A DNA stretch of 64,000 nucleotides from JAAYTD01 sp964472015 (lineage in GTDB: Bacteria; Bacteroidota; Ignavibacteria; Kapaibacteriales; UBA2268), in the NCBI GenBank assembly GCA_964472015.1, contig CAYYIP010000009.1, forward strand, positions 1 through 64,000, written 5' to 3'. Of the stretch, positions 55,005-63,699 are shown one piece after another. How positions within the stretch are numbered: the first letter of the stretch is position 1; each line of letters begins with the position of its first letter. Both the position numbers and the translations under genes were made by a program. The notes beneath the pieces are model-generated. The model saw only the letters and a list, made by a program, of their open reading frames with translations. It made no database searches and was not told where the DNA came from.

Positions 55005-55301
55005 TTATTCATTAGCACCACCTATTAAATCAATAGAGAAATTTGGCTGTAAAGTAACGTAAGCTTTTTTTACTAAATTTGTTTTACTATTAACAATACC
55101 TTTTTTAGTATATCGTGTTGAATATTTTGGTTTCACCCTCATTGTTCTAACACTTTTAACTTTAACTTCAAACATTTCTTCGATAGCTCTTTTTATCTCA
55201 ATTTTATTAGCAATAGGATTGACTTGAAAAACATATTGTCCTTCTGTTGTTCTTTTCATAGCCTTTTCTGTAAGTAAAGGCTTTTGTATTATATGAATCA
55301 T
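55005..55301 (-). CDS. rplW: Large-subunit ribosomal protein uL23
   Basis: Tunnel-exit docking site for trigger factor and SRP, 98 residues. The ATG at 55301 (MIHIIQKPLLTEKAMKRT) is chosen because GGAGAGA lies 5-11 bp upstream; a TTG at 55313 in frame is inside that element. KIEIKRAIEEMFEVKVKSVR is typical. Confidence 0.95.
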   Translation of the reverse strand: MIHIIQKPLLTEKAMKRTTEGQYVFQVNPIANKIEIKRAIEEMFEVKVKSVRTMRVKPKYSTRYTKKGIVNSKTNLVKKAYVTLQPNFSIDLIGGANE

Positions 55302-55321
55302 TTTTCTCTCCAAAACATTAA

Positions 55322-55945
55322 CTAAATTAAAGAATTTACCATCGAATCTACAGCACTCTTAAATAGCACTATTTTTTTATGTTTTAATATATCATAAACT
55401 GAAACTTTATCATATCCATTAACTCTTACATTTTTTAGATTGCGTGATGCTAAATACAAGTCATAATTTGTATCAGGTAATAACATAAGAGTAGTTTCAT
55501 TTGATATTTTTAATGCATCAAGTACTTCAACAAAATTCTTTGTTTTGATTTCTGATAAAACAAAATCTTCAACAACTAATATATTTTTTTCAGAAGCTCT
55601 TGCACTAAGTGCAGATTTTTTTGCTAATCTTTTTATTTTAACAGGCAATTTTATAGAATAATCAATTGGCTTTGGACCATGAATTGTTCCGCCACCTACC
55701 CATAAAGGTGATCTAGAAGAACCTGCTCGTGATCCACCACGTCCTTTTTGTTTCCAAGGTTTTTTGCCACCTCCTGAAACTTCACATCTATTTTTTGTTT
55801 TTTTAGTTCCTTGTCTTTGATTAGCAAGATAAGCAACTACGGCTTGATGCATTGCATGTTCATTTGGAACAATACAAAAAACGCTATCCGCCAATTCAAT
55901 TTGTCCTGTTGCCTCTCCGGCTTTATTATAAACATCTACTAACAT
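55322..55945 (-). CDS. rplD: Large-subunit ribosomal protein uL4
   Basis: Tunnel-constriction 50S protein, 207 residues. The loop RQGTKKTKNRCEVSGGGKKP WKQKGRGGSRAGSSRSPLWV is the most conserved part. In some bacteria uL4 regulates the S10 operon. Start ATG at 55945 with AGGAAT upstream. Confidence 0.97.
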   Translation of the reverse strand: MLVDVYNKAGEATGQIELADSVFCIVPNEHAMHQAVVAYLANQRQGTKKTKNRCEVSGGGKKPWKQKGRGGSRAGSSRSPLWVGGGTIHGPKPIDYSIKLPVKIKRLAKKSALSARASEKNILVVEDFVLSEIKTKNFVEVLDALKISNETTLMLLPDTNYDLYLASRNLKNVRVNGYDKVSVYDILKHKKIVLFKSAVDSMVNSLI

Positions 55946-55952
55946 TTTATTC

Positions 55953-56588
55953 CTATACCTTTATAATTTCTAATAATGAATTAGGTGCGCCAGGTAAACT
56001 TCCTTTGAACAAAATTAAATTCTTATCGGCTAACACTTCAACAACTTCTATATTTTTTATAGTAACTCTTTTATTTCCCATTTGTCCTGCCATACGTAAA
56101 CCTTTAAAAAGCTTAGATGGACTTGAAGAACCACCTACAGAACCAGGATGTCTTTCTCTATCATGTTGCCCGTGTGTTTGCATACCAACACCTGAAAAAT
56201 GATGTCTACGAACAACACCTTGAAAACCTTTTCCTTTACTAATACCAGAAATATTTACTTTATCTTTTTCTTCAAAATCAGCAACAGTTATAACATCACC
56301 AACTTTATATTCTTTTTCTATATCTCTAAATTCTTTCAAATATTTTTTAAAAGGAATATTATTCTTTAAAAATAAACCTTTTAAAGGCTTATTTAATTTG
56401 CGTTCTTCTATGTCTTGAAACCCTAATAAAACAGCATTATAACCATCTTTCTCATTTGTTCGTAAAGATATAACTGAACAAGGGCCGCATTCAACCACTG
56501 TAACTGGAATAGATCCACCATCAGCACGAAAAACGCTTGTCATGCCTATTTTTTTCCCTAATATTGCTTTCTTTATAATCTTCTTCAT
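55953..56588 (-). CDS. rplC: Large-subunit ribosomal protein uL3
   Basis: 211 residues from the ATG at 56588 (MKKIIKKAILGKKIGMTSVF), with GAGGG 7-11 bp upstream; the in-frame ATG at 56603 overlaps the rpsJ stop and is a second option. SGISKGKGFQGVVRRHHFSG, GVGMQTHGQHDRERHPGSVG and GLRMAGQMGNKRVTIKNIEV are conserved. Confidence 0.96.
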   Translation of the reverse strand: MKKIIKKAILGKKIGMTSVFRADGGSIPVTVVECGPCSVISLRTNEKDGYNAVLLGFQDIEERKLNKPLKGLFLKNNIPFKKYLKEFRDIEKEYKVGDVITVADFEEKDKVNISGISKGKGFQGVVRRHHFSGVGMQTHGQHDRERHPGSVGGSSSPSKLFKGLRMAGQMGNKRVTIKNIEVVEVLADKNLILFKGSLPGAPNSLLEIIKV

Positions 56589-56602
56589 TTCATACCCTCT
56601 CA

Positions 56603-56914
56603 TTAATAAACTTTAACTTCAACATCAACACCTGCTGGTAAATCCAAATTAGTAAGTGCATCTACAGTTTTTTGAGTTGTACTAAATATATCTATTAATC
56701 TTTTGTGTATCCTAGTTTCAAACTGTTCACGTGATTTTTTATCTACGTGAGGCGAACGATTTACAGTATATATACTACGTTTTGTTGGCAAAGGAACAGG
56801 ACCTGCTATAACCGCACCTGTACCTTTTACAGTTGTAACAATTCGTTCTGAAGATTTATCTATTAATATATGGTCGTAAGATTTTAGTTTTATTCTTATT
56901 TTTTGTGTTGCCAC
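56603..56914 (-). CDS. rpsJ: Small-subunit ribosomal protein uS10
   Basis: Head protein of the 30S subunit and NusE of antitermination, 103 residues. RIKLKSYDHILIDKSSERIV, GPVPLPTKRSIYTVNRSPHV and DKKSREQFETRIHKRLIDIF are diagnostic. Starts with GTG at 56914; AAGGGA lies 10-15 bp upstream. The leader before it holds two hairpins (56942-56973). Confidence 0.97.
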   Translation of the reverse strand: MATQKIRIKLKSYDHILIDKSSERIVTTVKGTGAVIAGPVPLPTKRSIYTVNRSPHVDKKSREQFETRIHKRLIDIFSTTQKTVDALTNLDLPAGVDVEVKVY

Positions 56915-56941
56915 GATACTTTCCCTTAGTTAACAATAAAT

Positions 56942-56973
56942 TCTCTCTTTTTCCCGAGAGATAAGGGGTTATC
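56942..56973 (-). promoter_or_regulatory. Two small hairpins in the leader before rpsJ
   Basis: On the transcribed strand GATAA-CCCC-TTATC (56973-56960), then TCTCTC with GAGAGA (56961-56956 and 56947-56942) overlapping it by one or two bases, so the two may be alternative folds. They sit 28 bp before the rpsJ start and are among the most G/C-rich intergenic bases here. Autoregulation of the S10 genes is a possibility from position only. Confidence 0.35.
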
Positions 56974-57016
56974 AAAAATCAATTTTAATTATAAATTATA
57001 TTTTTTATTATTATAA

Positions 57017-57058
57017 ATTTATTATAGATTTTCATAATTATGAAAATCTATAATAAAT
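57017..57058 (-). repeat. 42-nt perfect palindrome between tuf and rpsJ
   Basis: Perfect 21-bp arms (57017-57037 and 57038-57058), 19 bp after the tuf stop codon. It has no loop and no T-run follows on the transcribed strand, so it looks less like a simple terminator than an RNA-processing or stability hairpin, or a protein site separating the str and S10 blocks. Confidence 0.6.
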
Positions 57059-57077
57059 AAAATAAATTCAGACATTA

Positions 57078-58283
57078 TTATTCAATAATAGAAACAACAA
57101 CACCTGCACCAACTGTTCTACCACCTTCACGAATAGCAAAACGTAAACCTTCTTCCATTGCAACAGGTGTTATAAGTTGTATAGATATCTTATCTAGGTT
57201 ATCACCCGGCATAACCATTTCAACACCCTCTGGTAAAACCATAGAACCAGTAACATCTGTTGTTCTAAAATAGAATTGTGGTCTATAATTATTAAAGAAT
57301 GGAGTATGACGTCCACCTTCTTCTTTTGTCAAAACAAGTACTTGAGCATCAAATTTTGAATGAGGATGTATAGAGCCTGGTTTTGCTATAACCATACCAC
57401 GTTCTATTTCTTTTTTGTCGATACCACGTAAAAGTAATCCAACATTATCTCCTGCTCTTCCTTCGTCTAATAACTTACGGAACATTTCAACGCCGGTACA
57501 AGTTGTTTTTTTGTGTAATCCAAATCCAACGATTTCAACTTCCTCATTAACTTTAACCATACCACGTTCTATTCTACCTGTAGCTACTGTACCACGTCCA
57601 GTGATAGAAAATATATCTTCTACAGGCATCAAGAATGGTTTATCAATCTCTCTTTGAGGAGTTGGAATATATGTATCAACAGCATCCATTAACTTATTAA
57701 TACAATCTTGTGCTGGATCATCAGCTTTTCCATTACTTGCAGCTTCTAAAGCTTTTAATGCAGAACCAGGAATAATAGGAATATCATCTCCAGGGAATTC
57801 ATAACTTGAGAGAAGTTCTCTAAGTTCCATTTCAACTAATTCTAATAATTCAGGATCAGCAATATCAACTTTATTTAAAAATACAACAATTTTTGGCACA
57901 CCTACTTGACGTGCTAATAAAATATGTTCACGTGTTTGAGGCATAGGGCCATCAGTTGCAGCACATACTAAAATAGCACCATCCATTTGCGCAGCACCAG
58001 TAATCATATTTTTAATATAATCAGCGTGACCTGGACAATCTACATGTGCATAGTGTCTTTTATCTGTTTCATATTCGACATGAGAAGTAGCAATCGTGAT
58101 CCCGCGTGCTTTTTCTTCTGGTGCGTTGTCAATAGAATCGAAAGAACGTGCAGTCCCAAAACCGTTTTTATTATGTAAAGTACCGGAAATAGCTGCCGTT
58201 AAAGTAGTTTTGCCATGATCCACGTGTCCTATTGTTCCAATATTAACGTGGGGCTTCGAACGATCATATTTTTCTTTTGCCAT
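57078..58283 (-). CDS. tuf: Elongation factor Tu
   Basis: GTPase that brings aminoacyl-tRNA to the ribosome. 401 residues. GHVDHGKTTLTAAI (19-32), EEKARGITIATSHVEYET (effector region), DCPGHADYIKNMITGAAQMD and FLNKVD are complete; domains 2 and 3 follow. AGGAAA lies about 13 bp before the ATG. Only copy in this window. Confidence 0.98.
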   Translation of the reverse strand: MAKEKYDRSKPHVNIGTIGHVDHGKTTLTAAISGTLHNKNGFGTARSFDSIDNAPEEKARGITIATSHVEYETDKRHYAHVDCPGHADYIKNMITGAAQMDGAILVCAATDGPMPQTREHILLARQVGVPKIVVFLNKVDIADPELLELVEMELRELLSSYEFPGDDIPIIPGSALKALEAASNGKADDPAQDCINKLMDAVDTYIPTPQREIDKPFLMPVEDIFSITGRGTVATGRIERGMVKVNEEVEIVGFGLHKKTTCTGVEMFRKLLDEGRAGDNVGLLLRGIDKKEIERGMVIAKPGSIHPHSKFDAQVLVLTKEEGGRHTPFFNNYRPQFYFRTTDVTGSMVLPEGVEMVMPGDNLDKISIQLITPVAMEEGLRFAIREGGRTVGAGVVVSIIE

Positions 58284-58380
58284 TTTGATCTTTTCCTAAT
58301 TTATGATTATTAATATTTATTATTTATTTTTTATTTTTTACAAATTTTTTATTTTTATATTTTAAGCTTTTATATTTTTT

Positions 58381-60417
58381 TTAATTGTGACGGCTTTCAT
58401 AATGCGAAAAAACCATCGAATAAGATGCACGTCCCTGACTTATAGAACGTAGTTTTGTAACATACCCAAACATTTCCGACAGTGGAGCTTTTCCTTTAAT
58501 GAGCTGCATCGCTCCAATGCGCTCTATTCCATCAATTCTCCCTCGCCTTGTATTAATATCTGCTATTATTTCACCGGTATATTCATCAGGTGAAATAACA
58601 TCAACGTTAAATACTGGTTCAAGTAATATCGAAGGAGTCTTTCTCATTGCGTCTTTAACAGCTACTGATGCAGCTATCTTATAGGCAATATCAGTAGATT
58701 CTTCTTCGTATTTAGAATCAATTAACCTGACTTCAATATCAGTTATAGGATATCCATTTGGACCAATTTTTATCGCTTCTTTTATACCTTCCATTGCAGC
58801 AATTATAAATTCTTTTGGTACTTTTTTATTATCATTGAAATCATTTATTATTATAACTCCTTTATTAGGAGCTGGTTTCATCGATATTTTTACCCATCCA
58901 AACATATTTTTACCGCTACTTCTATCAAAAGTACCTTCTTGTTCTATTTCAGCATCTATTGTTTCTTTATAAGCAACTTGAGGTTTACCTACCTTTGCAG
59001 CAATTCCAAATTCTCTTAACAATCTATCAATTATTATTTCTAAATGTAATTCACCTACTCCACTAATTATCAATTGTCCATTTTCATTATCAATTTTATA
59101 TATAAAAGTAGGGTCTTCGTCTGACAATCTTTGTAAAGCTTCTAATAATTTTTCTTGTTCAACTAAATTCTTAGCTTCTACCGCTTGATTTATAACAGGT
59201 TCTGCAAAATTTATCTTTTCATAAAGAATAGGTTTTGTAACATCACACAGTGTGTCTCCAGTTGTTGCAAATTTCAATCCAGGTATAGCAATTATTTCTC
59301 CTGAACTAGCAGTTTGAACTTCTTCTCGTTTATTTGCATGCATTTTCAAAATCTTTAATATTTTTTCTTTTTTACCTGTGCGAGGATTCAAAACTGTATC
59401 ACCTACTTTTAACACACCTGAATATAATCTTACATAAGTTAATTTTCCAACATAAGGATCAGTCACTATTTTAAACACTAACGATGAAAAAGCTTCTGTA
59501 TCACTCAAATCACGAATAATTTTTTCATTTTCGTTTTTTACATTATAACCTTCAACAACCTTTAAATCTATTGGTGAAGGCAAATAATCAATAACTGCTT
59601 CTATTAGAGGTTGAATTCCCATATTCTTCAAAGACGAACCACATAAAATCGGAACGAAATTTCTTTTTAGAGTACCTATTCTCAAAGTTTTTTTTATTTC
59701 ACTTTCTGTTATATTAATACCACCTAAATATTTTTCAAGAAGTTCATCATTTATATCACATAACGTTTCCAACATTATTTCTCTATATTTATTAGCTAAT
59801 TCCGTATATTTTTCAGGAATATCAGTTTTTATTATTTCAGCACCATAACTTTCTACATCAAACATTAAAGATTTCATTTCTATTAAATCAATTACACCTA
59901 CAAATTCATCTTCTTTACCTATTGGAATTTCTATAATTAAAGGTTTAACTATAAATTTTTCACTAATATCATTAACAACCTTATAAAAATCAGCACCAAT
60001 TCTATCCATTTTATTTATATATGCTATACGTGGTATACGATAACTATCAGCTTGATTCCAAACTGTTTCTGTTTGTGGTTGTACTCCTCCCACAGCACAA
60101 AACACTGCAATCGCTCCATCTAAGACTCGTAATGAACGTTGAACTTCGGCAGTAAAATCGACATGTCCTGGTGTATCAATAATATTAATTATATTATTAT
60201 TCCAAACAACAGGCGTCACTGCAGACATTATCGTTATCCCTCGTTCTTTTTCTTGTGCCATAAAATCCATAAACGCTGTACCATCATCTACTTGTCCAAT
60301 CTTATGAAGATAACCTGAATAAAACAAAAAACGTTCTGTTGTTGTTGTTTTACCGGCATCAATATGAGCCATTATTCCGATGTTTCTTATTTGGGATTTT
60401 TTTCCTATTTCTGACAT
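58381..60417 (-). CDS. fusA: Elongation factor G, divergent type
   Basis: Translocation GTPase, 678 residues, shorter than the common 690-720. G1 AHIDAGKT (17-24), NIIDTPGHVDF and YINKMDRIGADF are intact, and domains II-V follow to FGYVTKLRSISQGRASYSMV. The switch-I segment reads GQVDDGTAFMDFMAQEKERG (41-60) instead of the usual HDGAATMDWMEQE. The VDDG and DFMAQE features are closer to mitochondrial EF-G2 and bacterial EF-G2-type proteins as I know them. Domain IV (GKNMFGWVKISMKP, EAIKIGPNGYPITDIEV) is also divergent. Because it is the str-operon copy next to rpsG and tuf, I still infer that it is the main translocase. Whether another fusA exists is unknown. Confidence 0.93.
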   Translation of the reverse strand: MSEIGKKSQIRNIGIMAHIDAGKTTTTERFLFYSGYLHKIGQVDDGTAFMDFMAQEKERGITIMSAVTPVVWNNNIINIIDTPGHVDFTAEVQRSLRVLDGAIAVFCAVGGVQPQTETVWNQADSYRIPRIAYINKMDRIGADFYKVVNDISEKFIVKPLIIEIPIGKEDEFVGVIDLIEMKSLMFDVESYGAEIIKTDIPEKYTELANKYREIMLETLCDINDELLEKYLGGINITESEIKKTLRIGTLKRNFVPILCGSSLKNMGIQPLIEAVIDYLPSPIDLKVVEGYNVKNENEKIIRDLSDTEAFSSLVFKIVTDPYVGKLTYVRLYSGVLKVGDTVLNPRTGKKEKILKILKMHANKREEVQTASSGEIIAIPGLKFATTGDTLCDVTKPILYEKINFAEPVINQAVEAKNLVEQEKLLEALQRLSDEDPTFIYKIDNENGQLIISGVGELHLEIIIDRLLREFGIAAKVGKPQVAYKETIDAEIEQEGTFDRSSGKNMFGWVKISMKPAPNKGVIIINDFNDNKKVPKEFIIAAMEGIKEAIKIGPNGYPITDIEVRLIDSKYEEESTDIAYKIAASVAVKDAMRKTPSILLEPVFNVDVISPDEYTGEIIADINTRRGRIDGIERIGAMQLIKGKAPLSEMFGYVTKLRSISQGRASYSMVFSHYESRHN

Positions 60418-60481
60418 ATTTAATTCATATCAGGTAATTAAATTGACAAAGAACTTCTTTATATTAACTTTTTATTATAAA

Positions 60482-60949
60482 TTACCATTTAAAATGCGCG
60501 AATGCTTTGTTAGCTTCTGCCATTCTATGCATTTCATCCTTTCTTTTCACAGCTGACCCTTCACCTTTAGAGGCAGCCATTAATTCATTAGCTAGTCTCA
60601 TTGACATAGTGTTATCACGTCTTGCTCTTGCATAAGTTTTCAACCAACGAATTGCTAAAGCTTGTCGACGTTCTTCACGTACATCAATAGGAATTTGATA
60701 AGTCGCACCTCCAACTCTACGTGAGCGTACTTCGACTAATGGTGCAACGTTTGTCATTGCTTGTTTGAAAATTTCTAACGGATCTTGATTTGTTTTTTCA
60801 GCAATTATATTCATTGCATCATACATAATCCTACGAGCCGTATTTTTCTTTCCATCATACATCAAATTATTGATAAATTTTGTAATAACCACATCACCAT
60901 ATTTTGGATCTTTGATTATTCTTCTTTTTTCTGCGCGTCTTTTTCTCAT
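60482..60949 (-). CDS. rpsG: Small-subunit ribosomal protein uS7
   Basis: Primary 16S 3'-domain binder, 155 residues. DPKYGDVVITKFINNLMYDG, SRRVGGATYQIPIDVREERR and EMHRMAEANKAFAHFKW are conserved. Start ATG at 60949; rpsL ends 32 bp before. Confidence 0.98.
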   Translation of the reverse strand: MRKRRAEKRRIIKDPKYGDVVITKFINNLMYDGKKNTARRIMYDAMNIIAEKTNQDPLEIFKQAMTNVAPLVEVRSRRVGGATYQIPIDVREERRQALAIRWLKTYARARRDNTMSMRLANELMAASKGEGSAVKRKDEMHRMAEANKAFAHFKW

Positions 60950-60981
60950 ATTATTTTATAAAGTAATTACTTCCTAAACAA

Positions 60982-61368
60982 TTATTTTTTCGTTGCAGTT
61001 TTTGGTTTCTTAGCACCGTACTTACTACGACCTTGATTACGTTTTTCAACACCTTGTGTATCAGCTACACCGCGTATTATATGATAGCGGACACCTGGCA
61101 GATCTTTAACACGACCACCACGAATAAACACAAGTGAGTGTTCTTGTAAATTATGACCTTCGCCCGGAATATATGCTGTTACTTCATATCCATTTGCTAA
61201 ACGAACACGTGCAACTTTCCTTAACGCTGAATTTGGTTTTTTAGGTGTTGTTGTATAAACACGAGTACATACACCTCGTCTTTGCGGACATGATTCTAAC
61301 GCTGGCGATTTACTCTTTAATGTAATTCGTTTTCTTCCTTTTCTAACTAATTGACTAATGGTTGGCAC
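60982..61368 (-). CDS. rpsL: Small-subunit ribosomal protein uS12
   Basis: Decoding-centre protein, 128 residues. PTISQLVRKGRKR, CPQRRGVCTRVYTTTPKKPN SALRKVARVRL and YIPGEGHNLQEHSLVFIRGG RVKDLPGVRYHIIRG are complete; the lysine of TPKKPN (43) tied to streptomycin sensitivity is unchanged. Starts with GTG at 61368, GGAG 12-15 bp upstream. First gene of the superoperon. Confidence 0.98.
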   Translation of the reverse strand: MPTISQLVRKGRKRITLKSKSPALESCPQRRGVCTRVYTTTPKKPNSALRKVARVRLANGYEVTAYIPGEGHNLQEHSLVFIRGGRVKDLPGVRYHIIRGVADTQGVEKRNQGRSKYGAKKPKTATKK

Positions 61369-61807
61369 TTTTCTGCTTCTCCGTTATACGTTTTTTATTT
61401 ATGTGTTATTAATCTTTTTATTAATTAATTATTTTATATCTTAATTTTTTAATTTTTAATTAAGTTTTTTGTTTTTATTTTTCAATATTAAGCTTAATTA
61501 AAAATTGAGTTAAATCGACTATTTTCATCAACATACTTATTACAATATAATAAGTATATAAAAATAGAATTACAAAAATAAACAATCTTTATATAAAAAA
61601 CAAATATTTATTAACTTTTTTTTAAATATTTTTATTTAATTAACTATTCTACTTTTTAGATTACAAAAATAAAATATTTTATATAAAATAACAAAAACTA
61701 TTCCCCTATTTACTTGTATAAAAAGAATAATAGATAAAAAATTTTTTTTCTACAATTATTAGTTGTATTTTGTAACTCATTTTTTGTTTTCATTTTAAAT
61801 TATTTTT
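61369..61807. promoter_or_regulatory. Divergent leader region of the ribosomal superoperon and manC
   Basis: 439 bp with no gene. It must contain the promoter and leader of the str-S10 genes (leftward) and of the GDP-mannose pyrophosphorylase gene (rightward). Two inverted repeats stand out: 14-bp perfect arms AATTTTTAATTAAG at 61451-61464 and its complement at 61493-61506, and ATACTTATTA at 61533-61542 with its complement at 61548-61557. Both would lie 83-189 bp before rpsL and could fold in its mRNA leader. I could not assign -10/-35 elements. Confidence 0.5.
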
Positions 61808-62944
61808 ATGCATATGAAAAGAATAGGAATAATTATGGCAGGTGGTTCTGGTGAAAGATTCTGGCCTTTTAGTAGAAAAAAATTCCCAAAGCAACTATTA
61901 CCATTAGGAACAAATAATAACTCTATGTTAGAAGATTCTATAAATAGGGCTTCTGGGTTAATTCCTTATGAAGATATTTTTATAATAACAAATGAACTAC
62001 TTGTTAATCCGATACGTAATACATTAAAAATGTTGCCTCCTGAAAATATAATTCCTGAACCGGCAAAACGCAATACTGCACCATGTTTAGCATTAGCAAC
62101 GGCATATATTTTAGCAAGATATCCAAATTTATCTGAAAATGATATTTCTATAGTAATTTTAACAGCTGATCAAAATATTTATCCGCTAGATAAATTTACT
62201 TTAACAGTAGATGCTGCTTTAACTTATGCTGAAAATAATAACTCATTAGTTACAATAGGTATAATGCCAACTAGAGCAGAAACAGGTTATGGTTATATAG
62301 AAACGGCAGAAAAATTTATAAATGACGATAATAGCACTATACAATTTAGAGATGTATTACAATTTAGAGAAAAGCCAAATAAAGAAACGGCAGAAAAATT
62401 TATAGAAACAGGAAGGTTCACTTGGAATAGTGGTATGTTTTTCTGGCGTTGCGATACATTTATTAAAAACTTACAAACACATATGCCTGAAATAGGAAAT
62501 AAAATATATCCATTAAAAAAAGCACTATTAACAAAAACACATATTGTTACAGATAAATTATCACAAGAAGTAACAAATATATTTATTGATTTCCCAAGTA
62601 TTTCTATTGACTATGCATTAATGGAAAAATCAAATAATGTTGTTGTATGCAAAGCAATTTTTAATTGGGATGATATAGGATCTTGGGATTCTTTATATCG
62701 TACGAAACAAGCAGATGAATATGGAAATATAATAAATGGCGAAGTATCTATTTTAGATACTCACAATTCAATAATTATGAATTATTGTAAAGAACGTCCA
62801 TTGATATTATCAGGAATTCATTTAAATAATTTAGTTATAGTAGCAACTGATGATGCAGTTTTAGTATGTCCAAAAGATCATGTTCAAGATATTAAGAAAA
62901 CTGTAGAAAATATAAATGAAAAATTTGGAGATAAATACATTTAA
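61808..62944 (+). CDS. manC: Mannose-1-phosphate guanylyltransferase
   Basis: Makes GDP-mannose from GTP and mannose-1-phosphate, feeding surface glycans; it may supply the glycosyltransferases at 924 and 15987. 378 residues: only the nucleotidyltransferase domain plus a short left-handed helix, without the isomerase domain of bifunctional ManC. IIMAGGSGERFWPFSRKKFP KQLLPL (8-33), EPAKRNTAPCLALATAYILA, ILTADQNI, FREKPNKETAEKFIETGRFT WNSGMFFW and NWDDIGSWDSLY are typical. ATG at 61808 or 61814. A terminator follows at 63009-63036. Confidence 0.92.
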   Translation: MHMKRIGIIMAGGSGERFWPFSRKKFPKQLLPLGTNNNSMLEDSINRASGLIPYEDIFIITNELLVNPIRNTLKMLPPENIIPEPAKRNTAPCLALATAYILARYPNLSENDISIVILTADQNIYPLDKFTLTVDAALTYAENNNSLVTIGIMPTRAETGYGYIETAEKFINDDNSTIQFRDVLQFREKPNKETAEKFIETGRFTWNSGMFFWRCDTFIKNLQTHMPEIGNKIYPLKKALLTKTHIVTDKLSQEVTNIFIDFPSISIDYALMEKSNNVVVCKAIFNWDDIGSWDSLYRTKQADEYGNIINGEVSILDTHNSIIMNYCKERPLILSGIHLNNLVIVATDDAVLVCPKDHVQDIKKTVENINEKFGDKYI

Positions 62945-63008
62945 TTATATTTATATAAAATAGAATATTGTTAATATTATAAATTCAATACATTTATTAT
63001 ATAAAAAA

Positions 63009-63036
63009 AGAGGTAGTACACCTATAAACTACCTCT
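63009..63036. terminator. Bidirectional terminator between manC and the cyclophilin gene
   Basis: 9-bp stem AGAGGTAGT/ACTACCTCT (63009-63017 and 63028-63036), A7 before and ATTTTT after, between convergent genes 65 and 26 bp away. Confidence 0.8.
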
Positions 63037-63061
63037 ATTTTTACTTTTTATAATAAATCAT

Positions 63062-63658
63062 TTATTTTTTCTTTACTATCTTCATAGTAACAGTTTCTTT
63101 TGGGTCATCCCTATTACCACAAGGTGTATTAGCAATAGCATCAACGACCTCCATTCCATTTAGTACTTGTCCATATATAGAATATTGTTTGTCAAGATAT
63201 GGTGCATCAGCATGCATAATAAAAAACTGAGAAGTAGCGCTATTTACATCGCCACCTTTTCTTGCAGCTGATAAAATTCCACGTTTATGAGTTAAAGTAC
63301 TAAATTCAGCAGGTACTGTTTTTTGACCTTTTGCTCCCATTCCCCAAGATGTCCTATCATTTGGAAAACTTTTTGTATTTGGATCACCGCCTTGTATCAT
63401 AAATCCAGGTTTTACTCTATGAAAAGCAGTTCCATCATAAAAACCACTATTTACTAAACTATCAAAATTAGCAGAATGCTTAGGCGCCACATCGGGGAAG
63501 GTTTCCAATACTATCTTACCAAGTTCCTTTCCTGATTGAGTAACTGTAATTATATACTGTGGTCTTTCCATTTTCCCTCCGCCTTTTTTTTTATTATTAT
63601 CTGCATTACAAGCAGATATAGATACAAATAGTAAAAGTAATAATGTTATAAATCTCAT
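63062..63658 (-). CDS. Cyclophilin-type peptidyl-prolyl isomerase lipoprotein
   Basis: Proline isomerase, probably anchored in the envelope. 198 residues: a lipoprotein signal with lipobox ISAC (Cys17), a Lys/Gly linker (22-30), and the cyclophilin domain (33-198). Active-site blocks are FHRVKPGFMIQGGDP (with the catalytic Arg), RGILSAARKGGDVNSATSQF FIMH and YSIYGQVLNGMEVVDAI. Linker residues after Cys17 are Asn/Ala, so outer-membrane retention is plausible. The unknown gene at 63700 lies 41 bp upstream on the same strand. Confidence 0.93.
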   Translation of the reverse strand: MRFITLLLLLFVSISACNADNNKKKGGGKMERPQYIITVTQSGKELGKIVLETFPDVAPKHSANFDSLVNSGFYDGTAFHRVKPGFMIQGGDPNTKSFPNDRTSWGMGAKGQKTVPAEFSTLTHKRGILSAARKGGDVNSATSQFFIMHADAPYLDKQYSIYGQVLNGMEVVDAIANTPCGNRDDPKETVTMKIVKKK

Positions 63659-63699
63659 GTTATCTCCAACTGTATAAAAACAACAACTAACAATAACAA

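Noticed and set aside
57017..57058. Palindrome after tuf as an insertion-sequence remnant
   Set aside because: No transposase, target duplication or second copy was seen in the window; it is a single symmetric site.
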